Virus record (IMG/VR): IMGVR_UViG_3300027736_000008
Span: 1 to 36,670 of that record
Origin: a virus
DNA: 36,670 bases
Strand: one strand, 5' to 3'
In this document: positions 22,272 through 29,291 of the stretch, piece by piece
Position numbering within the stretch: position 1 is the stretch's first letter
Layout of the letters: the number at the start of each line of letters is the position of its first letter
The notes under the pieces: model-generated
Told to the model about the DNA's origin: nothing
What the model saw: the letters and a program-made list of their open reading frames with translations, nothing else
The model's database searches: none
Made by a program: the position numbers and the translations under genes

Positions 22272-22802
22272 ATGCTCCGCCTCCACACTCCTCTCTTCGA
22301 CCTCGCCGATGATGCCAGCAATGGCGGCGGCACACCCACCGCGACTCCCGTCGTGGAAACCCCCGTCATTGAAGCGCCCGCTGCTAAGCCGGGCGTCATC
22401 GCCACCGCCACCGCGCTTCTTCGCGGTGCCAACGGCAACGCCGCCACCGTCGCCGCTCTGCGTGCCGACATCGTCGCCCGCGATGCCACTATCGCCCAGC
22501 TCCGCGCCGATCTCGCCACCAGCACCTCCACGCTCTCCGCGCATCTCGACGAGCTGACCACCTTCCGCAATCAAGCCGCTGAATTGCAAAGCGCCGTCAC
22601 CGCCCTCGAAGCGCAGCGCACCAACGTCCAGACCGAAGTCATCCACCAGCTCGCCGCCGCTGGCCTGCCGGAAGCCAAGCTCCCTCGCGCTGCCTCGCCC
22701 GACAAAGCTATCAAGACTCTCACCCCTGACGAATTCGAGGCACTCGACCACACCGCCCGCAATCAATTCTTCCGCGAAGGCGGCAAACTCGCCATCCCCT
22801 GA
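22272..22802 (+). CDS. Coiled-coil scaffold/head assembly protein (putative)
   Basis: A 176-residue protein. Residues about 15-40 are Gly/Thr/Pro/Val-rich and flexible. Residues about 60-130 form a long coiled coil (VAALRADIVARDATIAQLRA, LDELTTFRNQAAELQSAVTA). The C-terminus is basic then acidic (SPDKAIKTLTPDEFEALDHT, NQFFREGGKLAIP). Position between the protease and the major coat, plus the coiled coil and charged C-terminal segment, fits a scaffold that the S49 protease would remove. Not recognised by family, so the role is inferred. Confidence 0.6.
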   Translation: MLRLHTPLFDLADDASNGGGTPTATPVVETPVIEAPAAKPGVIATATALLRGANGNAATVAALRADIVARDATIAQLRADLATSTSTLSAHLDELTTFRNQAAELQSAVTALEAQRTNVQTEVIHQLAAAGLPEAKLPRAASPDKAIKTLTPDEFEALDHTARNQFFREGGKLAIP

Positions 22803-22803
22803 T

Positions 22804-22809
22804 TTGACA
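22804..22809 (+). promoter_or_regulatory. TTGACA element before the coat gene
   Basis: TTGACA directly follows the upstream stop and lies 42 bases before the coat ATG. No hairpin is evident. The leader is pyrimidine-rich and lacks a Shine-Dalgarno site. Confidence 0.4.
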
Positions 22810-22851
22810 CTCCTTCCCCTCCGTCCAGCACCCTCTCAATAAAACACCCTT

Positions 22852-24015
22852 ATGGCTAACGACATCTCACTCACCGGTCTCACCGAAATCGTTTACGCTG
22901 CCCGCGATCAAGTGGCGCGTGAAGCAACCGGGTTCATCCAAGGTTGCATGGTCAACTCCGCGCCCACCGGCGTCTCGATCAATGGCACCATCAATTCCAT
23001 CCGCACGCAGGAGCCAACGCTGAATACCAGCTACACGCCCGCGATGACGGTGCCGTCCGCCACGGACATCACCACCGCCACCGACACCATGACCATCGGT
23101 CAGGTCGCCAACGTGCAGATCCAGCTCAAGGGTGAAATGCTCCAGCAGCTCGGCAACACTGCCGGCCGTGGTGCTATCCAGACGATCATCGCGCAGTCCA
23201 TCCGCAAGATCGTCAACACCATCGAAGCCCGCATCGGCGTCGTCGCGAAAAACGGCGCGTCCCGTGCCGTCGGCACCGCTGGCACCACGCCCTTCGCCAG
23301 CAATGCCAATACCATCGCTTCCCTGCGTCAGATCCTTCAGGACAACGGCTGCCCGCTGCTCGATGGCGATCTCTCCCTGGTGATCGACTCCTCCGCTGGC
23401 GTCAATCTGCGCAACCTCAGCAACCTCTACAAGGTAAACGAAGCTGGCACCGACGCCACCCTCCGCCGTGGTGAATTGCTCAACCTGCACAACTTCTCCA
23501 TCCGCGAGACCGCAGGCATTGCAGCTCACACCAAAGGCACTGGCGCTTCCGCCACCACCGACAACGCTGGTTACGCCGTCGGCGCTCGCACCCTCACGCT
23601 GGCATCCGCTGGCACCGGCACCCTCCTCGCAGGCGATGTCGTCACCTTTGCCGGTGACAGCAACAACTACGTGCTCCTCTCCGGTGACGCCGATGTCTCC
23701 AACGGTGGCACCGCCGTCTTGAACTATCCCGGCCTCCGCGTCGCGATGTCTGCCGCCACCAAGGCCATCACCGTCGGTGCCGCTTACGCCGGTAACATCG
23801 GCTTCCATCGCTCCGCCATTGAGCTTGTCATGCGCCCCATCGCCATGCCCGACGGTGGTGACGCTGGTGAGCACATGACGCTCTATGATGAAAAGACCGG
23901 CCTCGTGTTCGACATCGGTCTCTATCGCGGTCGCGGCATGAACATGCTCGAAATCACCACGGTTTATGAAGCTAAGGTCTGGAAGCCTGAGTTCGTCGCC
24001 ACCCTCCTCGGTTAA
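22852..24015 (+). CDS. Major capsid protein, P22-like coat
   Basis: A 387-residue protein. The N-terminus (NDISLTGLTEIVYAARDQVA) and the block around residues 235-310 (GAGTLLAGDVVTFAGD-type strand-turns) match P22-type (gp5) coat proteins, where an insertion beta-domain with the KAGDVF-IAG pattern interrupts the HK97 fold; here LLAGDVVTFAGD at about 260. The C-terminal part (GNIGFHRSAIELVMRPIA, then LGLYRGRG-like DIGLYRGRGMNM) also fits. The product is self-assembling shell subunits. P22-type coat with a lambda-type portal and GpA terminase is a mosaic. A strong terminator follows. Confidence 0.87.
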   Translation: MANDISLTGLTEIVYAARDQVAREATGFIQGCMVNSAPTGVSINGTINSIRTQEPTLNTSYTPAMTVPSATDITTATDTMTIGQVANVQIQLKGEMLQQLGNTAGRGAIQTIIAQSIRKIVNTIEARIGVVAKNGASRAVGTAGTTPFASNANTIASLRQILQDNGCPLLDGDLSLVIDSSAGVNLRNLSNLYKVNEAGTDATLRRGELLNLHNFSIRETAGIAAHTKGTGASATTDNAGYAVGARTLTLASAGTGTLLAGDVVTFAGDSNNYVLLSGDADVSNGGTAVLNYPGLRVAMSAATKAITVGAAYAGNIGFHRSAIELVMRPIAMPDGGDAGEHMTLYDEKTGLVFDIGLYRGRGMNMLEITTVYEAKVWKPEFVATLLG

Positions 24016-24030
24016 TCCCTCACCCCACCT

Positions 24031-24063
24031 GCCCGCCGTGCAAACCACGGCGGGCATTTTTTT
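24031..24063 (+). terminator. Intrinsic terminator after the coat gene
   Basis: GCCCGCCGTG-caaac-CACGGCGGGC, a perfect 10-bp stem with a 5-base loop followed by ATTTTTTT. It begins 15 bases after the coat stop. Confidence 0.92.
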
Positions 24064-24066
24064 GCC

Positions 24067-24264
24067 ATGGCTAAATCACCCAAAGACTCCCCCGCGCCAG
24101 TGCCACCGTCCGCACCTAGTATCACGCTGCAAAGTATCAGCGCTCTCCCGGCTCAATTACCTACCCTGCTTCAGCCTTTGCTGAATGATCAATGGCAACT
24201 CATCGCCATCGTCCCCTGTCGTGATTCCAACGACCACGTCGCTTACCTCACCCGCACTCTTTGA
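24067..24264 (+). CDS. Small protein, unknown (65 aa)
   Basis: A 65-residue protein starting just after the terminator T-run (GCCATGG context). The N-terminus is Ser/Pro/Lys-rich and flexible; the second half predicts strands (LLNDQWQLIAIVPCRDSNDH, VAYLTRTL). No family recognised. It lies between two terminators, so it is probably expressed only by readthrough or from a nearby element. It could be a small head decoration or connector protein. Confidence 0.45.
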   Translation: MAKSPKDSPAPVPPSAPSITLQSISALPAQLPTLLQPLLNDQWQLIAIVPCRDSNDHVAYLTRTL

Positions 24265-24301
24265 CATAAAGCATCTTTCGTCATCTCCGGTGTCCCACCG
24301 G
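24261..24301 (+). promoter_or_regulatory. TTGACA element plus CCGGTG/CACCGG hairpin
   Basis: TTGACA (24261-24266) overlaps the preceding stop. CCGGTG-tcc-CACCGG (24287-24301) follows. It resembles 22234-22267 in its first 25 bases. Confidence 0.4.
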
Positions 24302-24318
24302 CCTTTATGCGCAGTTAG

Positions 24319-24356
24319 CGCCGCGCTCTTTTGGTTGGGGAGCGCGGCGTTTTTCT
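24319..24356 (+). terminator. Second intrinsic terminator
   Basis: CGCCGCGCTC (24319-24328) pairs with GAGCGCGGCG (24340-24349), 10 bp, followed by TTTTTCTTTTCC. It lies in the 151-base gap before 24416. Confidence 0.9.
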
Positions 24357-24367
24357 TTTCCAGCAAT

Positions 24368-24404
24368 CGTCAACCACCGTCAACCACGTCAACTACCGTC
24401 AACC
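24368..24404 (+). repeat. Dispersed repeat family D (GTCAACCACC tandem)
   Basis: GTCAACCACCGTCAACCACG then TCAACTACCGTCAACC. A second copy lies inside the end of the fibre gene at 34822-34863. Confidence 0.8.
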
Positions 24405-24415
24405 TCTTCCCCGTC

Positions 24416-24751
24416 ATGACCGCCACCGCCGTTCAAGCCGCCAAACGTCGCCATCAGACGGCGCTGGGGACGCTCTATGGCAGCACGGTCAGCATCGGCG
24501 GCACGAGCTATGCCGCAGCGGTGATCCTGAGTGCCATCAAGAATGAGATGAACGAAATCGGCAACTGGGAGCGCAAACAGCGCCTCACCGCGACCATTCG
24601 CAAGACGCTCCTCACCTCTGCGCCAGCGCGCAAGACGGTGCTCATTCATGCCGGAGTCTCATTCATGATTGATGGCGATACCGGCGGACAAAACACGCTG
24701 GATACTGCCTGGGTGCTTCACGCCTCACGCAAGCTCCCTTCACCGTCATGA
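24416..24751 (+). CDS. Head-tail connector region protein, unknown (111 aa)
   Basis: A 111-residue protein from ATG 24416, the first start after the terminator and repeat D; an upstream in-frame reading would cross the terminator. The N-terminus is basic and helical (QAAKRRHQTALGTLYGSTVS). The middle has a helix (SAIKNEMNEIGNWERKQRLT), and the end predicts strands (ARKTVLIHAGVSFMI). The stop overlaps the next start (ATGA). By position after the coat it is likely a head completion or tail-joining protein. No family assigned. Confidence 0.6.
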   Translation: MTATAVQAAKRRHQTALGTLYGSTVSIGGTSYAAAVILSAIKNEMNEIGNWERKQRLTATIRKTLLTSAPARKTVLIHAGVSFMIDGDTGGQNTLDTAWVLHASRKLPSPS

Positions 24752-25557
24752 TCGCGCTGGCAGGCATCAAGGGCATGCCGAAGCTGCTGCAACAGTTGCA
24801 CAGTTATCCGCGCTTCGTGAACGACCAGGCGCTGTTGCTCCTGCGCAAGCATGCGCGGGCGCTCATCAGCTCCAGCGGGGCGAATAAAGGTCTCGTGCAG
24901 ATCATCCCACCTGCCAGTCTTGATCGCAAAGTCTTCGGCAACGCCGCCAAGAAGCAGGGCGAGGCGAAAGTCATGGGAGACATCTGGAAGGTCTATGGCA
25001 CTCCCGGCGATGTTTATAAAATCATCAAGGCAAAGAATCCATCCGTCGCTGCGGGTTACTGGCAGGCAGTGAAACGCAAAGACTGGACCGCTGCCAATGC
25101 TACCGCTCGACGGCTTGGCGTGCCCGCGCTGGTGGACTTCACCTCGGACGATGGTGCCGAGCACAAACGCCGGCGTGAAGACGGCGTCGTGACAGGCAAG
25201 CGCAAAACCCTCTTCGTTACCGATGCCCGCTACGTGCGTGCTTACATCAAACTGAAGCAGCGCAACGTCGGCCTCCTCGCCGCCGCCCTCGTGAACAACT
25301 ACGACGGACGCTTCGGCCCACTCGCCGGTGTGCCCGCATGGATCGCGCGTCATGCAGGCTCCTGGGGCTCCGCCCAGTTCGATGAATTCAATCGCGGCAA
25401 AGAGCCTCGCGTCCGGATCTCGATGAGTGGTGGCAAACTCAACAGTGAGCTGCAGCGCTTCTTCATCACCGCCCTGCGCTACCGCATCACCGTCATGCAG
25501 CGCGAGGCCCCCTATGCCCTGCGCGGTGCTGCCAAAGCCGCCGGCCTGTTAACTTGA
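24748..25557 (+). CDS. Structural/connector protein, unknown (269 aa)
   Basis: A 269-residue basic protein coupled to the upstream gene (ATGA). The N-terminus (LAGIKGMPKLLQQLHSYPRF) and C-terminus are helical. The middle (GTPGDVYKIIKAKNPSVAAG, YWQAVKRKDWTAANATARRL) contains Lys/Arg-rich loops that could contact nucleic acid or capsid. In many siphoviruses a gene of this size here encodes a minor tail or head-tail joining protein. No family recognised. Its last bases are part of repeat C, so the C-terminus may have been remodelled. Confidence 0.6.
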   Translation: MIALAGIKGMPKLLQQLHSYPRFVNDQALLLLRKHARALISSSGANKGLVQIIPPASLDRKVFGNAAKKQGEAKVMGDIWKVYGTPGDVYKIIKAKNPSVAAGYWQAVKRKDWTAANATARRLGVPALVDFTSDDGAEHKRRREDGVVTGKRKTLFVTDARYVRAYIKLKQRNVGLLAAALVNNYDGRFGPLAGVPAWIARHAGSWGSAQFDEFNRGKEPRVRISMSGGKLNSELQRFFITALRYRITVMQREAPYALRGAAKAAGLLT

Positions 25558-25577
25558 AACTTGAAACCTGAAACTTT
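25550..25577 (+). repeat. Dispersed repeat family C (AACTTGAAACCTGAAACT)
   Basis: AACTTGAAACTTGAAACCTG then AAACTTT, overlapping the stop of the 24748 gene. Related copies are at 31540-31565 and 33799-33828, each between a stop and the next start. Confidence 0.7.
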
Positions 25578-25585
25578 CACCCTCG

Positions 25586-26020
25586 ATGACCCAGCAACTC
25601 GACCTCCTCTTCGTGGACATCATCCACGGCTACCTCGACACCGCCGCCTCGCGCACCGCCGGTGTTCCCGCCGCCGCTGATTGCGCTCTCCTCAAAATGG
25701 ATGCCGATGCGGACGACAAAGATCCGCGCATCTGCATCACCGCTGTTGAGAATGGTGAAGTGCGCAGTAGGCAGATGGCCATCATCGCCGTCTGTCGCAG
25801 CACGAAGGCCCGCTCCATCACCGATCCATGGCTGGCAGCGGTGCGTGCCAGGCTGGCGGATCAGGCGGCGTTCTTCGAATACTTCACCACGCTGCCCATC
25901 GCGCAGCGCACCGGTTACCAGATCGAGAAAATGTCACCGCCGCATGCTGGCAAGCTCCAGCGCGATCCCATGGGCCCCATCGAATCCGGCGTTGGCGTGA
26001 TCATTCACCTCACCGTCTGA
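25586..26020 (+). CDS. Tail terminator-like protein (putative)
   Basis: A 144-residue protein. An N-terminal helix (LDLLFVDIIHGYLDTAASRT) is followed by a central mixed fold (LLKMDADADDKDPRICITAV, SRQMAIIAVCRSTKARSI) and a beta-rich C-terminus ending VIIHLTV. Size, fold pattern and place just before the tube-region genes fit lambda gpU/tail-terminator proteins, which cap the tail tube. The family is not proven by sequence. Confidence 0.5.
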   Translation: MTQQLDLLFVDIIHGYLDTAASRTAGVPAAADCALLKMDADADDKDPRICITAVENGEVRSRQMAIIAVCRSTKARSITDPWLAAVRARLADQAAFFEYFTTLPIAQRTGYQIEKMSPPHAGKLQRDPMGPIESGVGVIIHLTV

Positions 26021-26043
26021 GTTTCAACCCTTTCAAATTTCCG

Positions 26044-26079
26044 GCCTCCGTTGCCTCCGTTATCTCCTGTAAAAATTCT
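26044..26079 (+). repeat. Dispersed repeat family E, C-rich orientation
   Basis: GCCTCCGTTGCCTCCGTTAT followed by CTCCTGTAAAAATTC, then TTGACA at 26088. Confidence 0.65.
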
Positions 26080-26087
26080 GGTCCGGT

Positions 26088-26112
26088 TTGACACCCATTA
26101 CTCTTTGTCAGC
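26088..26112 (+). promoter_or_regulatory. TTGACA element with GACA/TGTC dyad
   Basis: TTGACA at 26088-26093, with TGTC about 15 bases further on. It precedes ATG 26139 by 45 bases of pyrimidine-rich leader. Confidence 0.4.
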
Positions 26113-26138
26113 TCACCCCTCCAGCTCTCCACCCCTCC

Positions 26139-26636
26139 ATGAAACACCTGCTCCGCTCTCTCGCCCTCGCGCTCGCTTTTACCTTCGTTGTACCGCCGCT
26201 CACTCAGGCCGCTGATCTCAGCATCACCGCCGCCAACTTCAAGCCCGGTGTCGGCGCGAAATTCCACACCGGCATCGCCGGTGCCACCATCACCGCTGGC
26301 CAGCTCATCGCCATCTCGCCCTCGACGGGCAAGTTCGTCCTGGCAGACGCGAATGACGTCAATCTCGCCAACGTCATCGGCATCGCCGCGCATGCCGCTA
26401 TCGACACGCAGCCGCTCGCCGTCGTCTGGTATGCGGATGACATGACCCTCGGTGCCACGCTCGACACCAGCTATCCCATCTACGTTCTCAGTGCCACCGC
26501 AGGCGGCATCGCCGTGCCGAATGATCTCGGCGCGGGTGGCATGTATCCCGTCGTCGTCCTCATCGGCAAAAGCACCACGAAGTGCATCGTCCGCTTCCCC
26601 GGTCTGCAAGGCACCGCCCTCACAGTCGCTGACTAA
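26139..26636 (+). CDS. Exported DUF2190-like decoration protein candidate
   Basis: A 165-residue protein. Residues 1-24 (MKHLLRSLALALAFTFVVPP then LTQA) are a strong Sec signal peptide with A-x-A-like cleavage. The mature part is a beta-rich fold (GATITAGQLIAISPSTGKFV, then NVIGIAAHAAIDTQPLAVVW) similar in flavour to DUF2190-type capsid decoration proteins. A cleavable signal on a protein encoded within the tail module is unexpected, because virion parts assemble in the cytoplasm. It may be an envelope or released decoration protein, or the hydrophobic N-terminus may be retained. Confidence 0.65.
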   Translation: MKHLLRSLALALAFTFVVPPLTQAADLSITAANFKPGVGAKFHTGIAGATITAGQLIAISPSTGKFVLADANDVNLANVIGIAAHAAIDTQPLAVVWYADDMTLGATLDTSYPIYVLSATAGGIAVPNDLGAGGMYPVVVLIGKSTTKCIVRFPGLQGTALTVAD

Positions 26637-26637
26637 T

Positions 26638-26675
26638 CTCCCCATCTCCGAGTCTCCTCCTCTCCCAGTCTCACC
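26638..26675 (+). repeat. Dispersed repeat family A (TCTCC/AGTCTCC-type)
   Basis: TCTCCCCATCTCCGAGTCTC then CTCCTCTCCCAGTCTC. It is intergenic, between the exported protein and the tail tube-like gene. Confidence 0.6.
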
Positions 26676-26687
26676 CATCTTACGGCC

Positions 26688-27134
26688 ATGCCTGACACTC
26701 CCGATCCCTACGTTGACGCCATCATCGAGCACGGCGTGAAGCCCAGCGGCATCGCCGATGAAGACGGCGCACTCATTCTCTCGCTCGATCTCTCGCCCAT
26801 GCGCGATGAAGTCGTCAGCAAAGGCGACAAGCGCGCCGATGAATACGTGCGCATGGAGAACCCGCGCATCGAAGGCGAGTTCACCCTCCGCCCGCGCCGC
26901 AACGCCCTGGGCCAGCACTTCGGTCTCGGCAACGTGCATCCTGGCACCGCTGCCACCGATCTCGTCAATCTCCCGGTCAACAGCGATATTCATGGCTTCC
27001 GCATCTCCGGCAGCGCCAGCATCATTCTCGGCAATCCGAAGCAGAGCCGGGGCGATGAAGGCGTGCAGATCACGCAGCCCTTCAAATACATGCCTTTCGT
27101 GAAGTCCGCCGCAGCCATCGCAGCGATGGCATAA
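26688..27134 (+). CDS. Tail tube-like structural protein (putative)
   Basis: A 148-residue protein. The N-terminus MPDTPDPYVDAIIEHG is almost identical to that of the 388-residue protein at 31571 (MPDTPDPYVAAYIEHG), so the two share a docking segment. The rest predicts a small beta-barrel (GEFTLRPRRNALGQHFGLGN, DIHGFRISGSASIILGN), as expected of tail tube or tube-associated subunits. Its position upstream of the chaperone and tape-measure genes fits. A stem-loop and terminator follow, consistent with a highly expressed structural gene. Confidence 0.55.
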   Translation: MPDTPDPYVDAIIEHGVKPSGIADEDGALILSLDLSPMRDEVVSKGDKRADEYVRMENPRIEGEFTLRPRRNALGQHFGLGNVHPGTAATDLVNLPVNSDIHGFRISGSASIILGNPKQSRGDEGVQITQPFKYMPFVKSAAAIAAMA

Positions 27135-27159
27135 AGCTACCCTACCCTAAATAGCGTCG

Positions 27160-27203
27160 GCTGGACGGCGCGCTGCAAAGCAAAGGTCGCAAGACCATCC
27201 AGC
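27160..27203 (+). other. Hairpin after the tube-like gene
   Basis: GCTGGACGG (27160-27168) pairs with CCATCCAGC (27195-27203) with one mismatch. It lies between the gene end and the terminator at 27244; possible mRNA-stabilising structure. Confidence 0.45.
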
Positions 27204-27243
27204 ACACTTTCTTCCATCCATACTCCTCCGTGTTGTTATGAAG

Positions 27244-27287
27244 CGCCGCATGCCCCTGCCCTCTCTCCGCAGTGCATGCGGCGTTTT
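27244..27287 (+). terminator. Terminator-like stem-loop
   Basis: CGCCGCATGC (27244-27253) pairs with GCATGCGGCG (27274-27283), 10 bp with a 20-base loop, followed by TTTT. The arrangement resembles 24319-24356 (GCGCCGC ... GCGGCGTTTT). Confidence 0.65.
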
Positions 27288-27290
27288 CAT

Positions 27291-27330
27291 GTCTCCCCGT
27301 CTCCGCCTCTCCTCTTCTCCCCGTCTTTCC
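27291..27330 (+). repeat. Dispersed repeat family A (TCTCC-rich)
   Basis: GTCTCCCCGTCTCCGCCTCT and CCTCTTCTCCCCGTC fill the leader of the 27333 gene. Confidence 0.6.
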
Positions 27331-27332
27331 AC

Positions 27333-28112
27333 ATGAGCTGGTCCACCAACAGCACCAAAGTCGCCGCCACCTTCGGCGGACTCGGCTTCAAGATCACCAG
27401 CAACCTCACGGAGATCATCGAGCTGAAGAGCTTTCAAAACCTGCGCTTCTTCGTGTCCGACACCAGCCTGCTGCGGCCCCAGCTTCCCACCCGCGATGAC
27501 CTCTATCGTGGCTGGATGGAAGACAGCCTCATGCGCCTCGACCCCACGCATCCCTTCATCTGCGGCATGTTCGGCTGCCACAACATGGATGCCTTGGTGG
27601 ACTACCAAAGCAAAGGCACGTCCTACCAGCTCCAGCTCGCGTCAGAGACGCCGCTCTACCGCTACCAGCCCGGCACTGAAGACTCCCGTCTCAAGCTGGC
27701 ACCCGCCGCGCATGCCATCGTTGATCTCCCGCTCGCGGCCGCCGTCGCCCTCATCGGCCTGCCCGTCATCGACGTCGAAGGCGAGGCCCCGCGCCGCCGC
27801 TACCTCCTGCCAGATCAAACTCTCCCTGGTCTCCTCATCTCCCCGTCTCCTCCTCTCCCCGTCTCGGCGATGATCGCCCGCAAGGAACCCGGCCGCCTCC
27901 CGCTCCAGCTCGGACTCACGCAACCGCATCATCCCGTCGTCCAGGGCTACAATGTCACCCGCACTTATGCCCGCCTGCTGAAGGACATCAACGGCCTCAA
28001 AAAACGCCTCCTCATCAAAGATCCCTACTCCAGCCGTCGCGCCCTCATCCCCGAAAATCCATCCTTGCAACTCGAAGACGAAGTGCGCCAACACTTCCGC
28101 ATCCCTGGCTGA
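27333..28112 (+). CDS. Tail-region protein, unknown (259 aa)
   Basis: A 259-residue protein from ATG 27333; the longer in-frame reading begins inside the terminator and is read through a repeat. N-terminal strands (NSTKVAATFGGLGFKITSNL) are followed by an Arg/Asp-rich middle. Near residues 166-178 the stretch LLISPSPPLPVSAMI is encoded by a family A cassette (27828-27866), an in-frame insertion. The C-terminus is basic and helical (YARLLKDINGLKKRLLIKDP). No family recognised. It lies upstream of the tail chaperones. Confidence 0.6.
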   Translation: MSWSTNSTKVAATFGGLGFKITSNLTEIIELKSFQNLRFFVSDTSLLRPQLPTRDDLYRGWMEDSLMRLDPTHPFICGMFGCHNMDALVDYQSKGTSYQLQLASETPLYRYQPGTEDSRLKLAPAAHAIVDLPLAAAVALIGLPVIDVEGEAPRRRYLLPDQTLPGLLISPSPPLPVSAMIARKEPGRLPLQLGLTQPHHPVVQGYNVTRTYARLLKDINGLKKRLLIKDPYSSRRALIPENPSLQLEDEVRQHFRIPG

Positions 28113-28114
28113 TC

Positions 28115-28360
28115 ATGATCGAGCGCACAGACAGCTTCTTCACCGTCCTCACAGATCAAGACCTGCACGATCAAGAATTCTACCTCGCGCATTGCCATGC
28201 CAATGATCACCTCACCCTCACCATTCCCCTCAACCGGCACGGGCATCGCTCTCGCCAGCTCGCGCCCTTGCAGTGCGCCGCCCTCGGCACCCGTCTCCTC
28301 CGCTTCTCCCGCACCCGTCAGCTCACCGACCCTTGCCACCCCGGCGACTTCCAAATCTGA
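28115..28360 (+). CDS. Small tail-region protein, unknown (81 aa)
   Basis: An 81-residue protein starting three bases after the previous stop. Beginning MIERTDSFFTVLTDQDLHDQ, it is His-rich and later Arg-rich, and its C-ending codons fit the neighbouring genes. A second open frame (28197-28406, +1 relative) overlaps and ends in a Cys-rich tail (DDDCCGNIHCACARS), so which frame, or both, is used is uncertain. No family recognised. Confidence 0.5.
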   Translation: MIERTDSFFTVLTDQDLHDQEFYLAHCHANDHLTLTIPLNRHGHRSRQLAPLQCAALGTRLLRFSRTRQLTDPCHPGDFQI

Positions 28361-28410
28361 CGACGACTGTTGCGGCAACATCCACTGCGCCTGCGCCCGC
28401 TCCTAAATCA

Positions 28411-28455
28411 TCTCCCCGTCTCCTAGTCTCCCAGTCTCCTCCTCTCCTCTTCTCC
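28411..28455 (+). repeat. Dispersed repeat family A (TCTCC/AGTCTCC-type)
   Basis: TCTCCCCGTCTCCTAGTCTC, CCAGTCTCCTCCTCTCC and CTTCTCC lead directly into ATG 28456, giving a pyrimidine-only leader with no Shine-Dalgarno site. Confidence 0.7.
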
Positions 28456-29001
28456 ATGTCCTCCCCTCAACTCCTCACCGACGACACCACCGGCCTCGAT
28501 CTCGACGCCGCCGCTGAAACCCATCGCGCCGCCGCCTTCCGTGCCCAGCACACCTGGCATGACTTTCCGCTGCGCTGGACCATCACCACCGAAACCCTCT
28601 ACTACTGGCTGCGCACGCCCGCCCCACGGCTCCCAGAAGCCGTCCTCGCCGCGTTCCAGGCCGCCAAGGAAGCTGAAGGCACCGCCGCGCATGCCACGCT
28701 GCAGCAGCAGGCCGCAGACCTCTTTGAGCAGCACCGCGCCGCCGCTGGGCCTGACAATTCCTTCTACCGCAACGCCACCATCATCCTCTACCTCGCCGCG
28801 CATCGGTCGAAAGACTGGCAGCACCTCACGCACTCACGTCCGCTCTTCCTCATCGCCGTTGAGGAATGGGCTGATGAGCACATCCATTCCAGCGAGCTGA
28901 CCGAACTCGCCCGCGTCACGAACCAACTCATCGCCGATGCCGAAAGCACCCGCGCCATCCCGCGTCCGCGCGGCACCGAAAGCCTCGAATCGGGAAACTA
29001 G
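28456..29001 (+). CDS. Tail assembly chaperone, gpG-like (upstream frame)
   Basis: A 181-residue helical protein located two genes before the tape measure. The body is helical (PRLPEAVLAAFQAAKEAEGT, AVEEWADEHIHSSELTEL). Its last codons are TCG GGA AAC TAG, so a G GGA AAC heptamer lies directly before the stop. In lambda and most long-tailed phages, G and GT chaperones are made by a -1 slip at a similar heptamer (G GGA AAG in lambda) and coat the tape measure during tail assembly. Position, slippery site and the open -1 frame downstream support this role. Confidence 0.75.
   Translation: MSSPQLLTDDTTGLDLDAAAETHRAAAFRAQHTWHDFPLRWTITTETLYYWLRTPAPRLPEAVLAAFQAAKEAEGTAAHATLQQQAADLFEQHRAAAGPDNSFYRNATIILYLAAHRSKDWQHLTHSRPLFLIAVEEWADEHIHSSELTELARVTNQLIADAESTRAIPRPRGTESLESGN
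28992..28998 (+). promoter_or_regulatory. -1 programmed ribosomal frameshift site GGGAAAC
   Basis: G GGA AAC in the zero frame, immediately followed by TAG (28999-29001). Slipping back one base re-pairs GGG and AAA and continues as CTA GCC CAG CCC. It follows the canonical X XXY YYZ rule. Confidence 0.82.
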
Positions 29002-29261
29002 CCCAGCCCTTGCCAGTCGCCGTTTACATCGTGCTCCTGTCTCGGGCCTGCCCTGGTCTCTTCACCACCACCCTGGATCGCTGCGGCGCTCCCATCTCCG
29101 GCCTCGACTACATCACCTCTGAAATGCCACTCGCCCAAGCCAACGCCCTCATTCACACCGCCCGCATCCTCGATGGCGAAGTCATGATCTGGCCCGATCC
29201 CAAGCTCAGCAAACGCGGGCGCTGGTGGCTCAAGGTGAAAGCGCTGTTCCATCGCACTTGA
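28998..29261 (+). CDS. Tail assembly chaperone extension, gpT-like (-1 frame)
   Basis: The -1 frame is open from the slip site to TGA at 29261, adding about 87 residues (LAQPLPVAVYIVLLSRACPG, then LDRCGAPISGLDYITSEMPL) to the upstream chaperone. There is no ATG near its beginning; TTG 29010 is the only near start, so expression by frameshift is the simplest reading. The fusion (about 267 residues) would be the minor GT-like form that recruits tail tube subunits to the tape measure. The C-terminus is basic (KLSKRGRWWLKVKALFHRT). Confidence 0.75.
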   Translation, partial: LAQPLPVAVYIVLLSRACPGLFTTTLDRCGAPISGLDYITSEMPLAQANALIHTARILDGEVMIWPDPKLSKRGRWWLKVKALFHRT

Positions 29262-29291
29262 CCCCTCATCTTCTGTGCTTCTATTTCCTCC

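Noticed and set aside
22867-24057. 396-codon minus-strand open frame over the coat gene
   Set aside because: Antisense shadow of the coat; it crosses the coat terminator and lacks motifs.
28115-28406. +1 programmed frameshift joining the 81-residue ORF to the Cys-rich frame
   Set aside because: TGA C stop context is suggestive, but the ATC codon before it does not re-pair well in +1, and neither frame is clearly supported.
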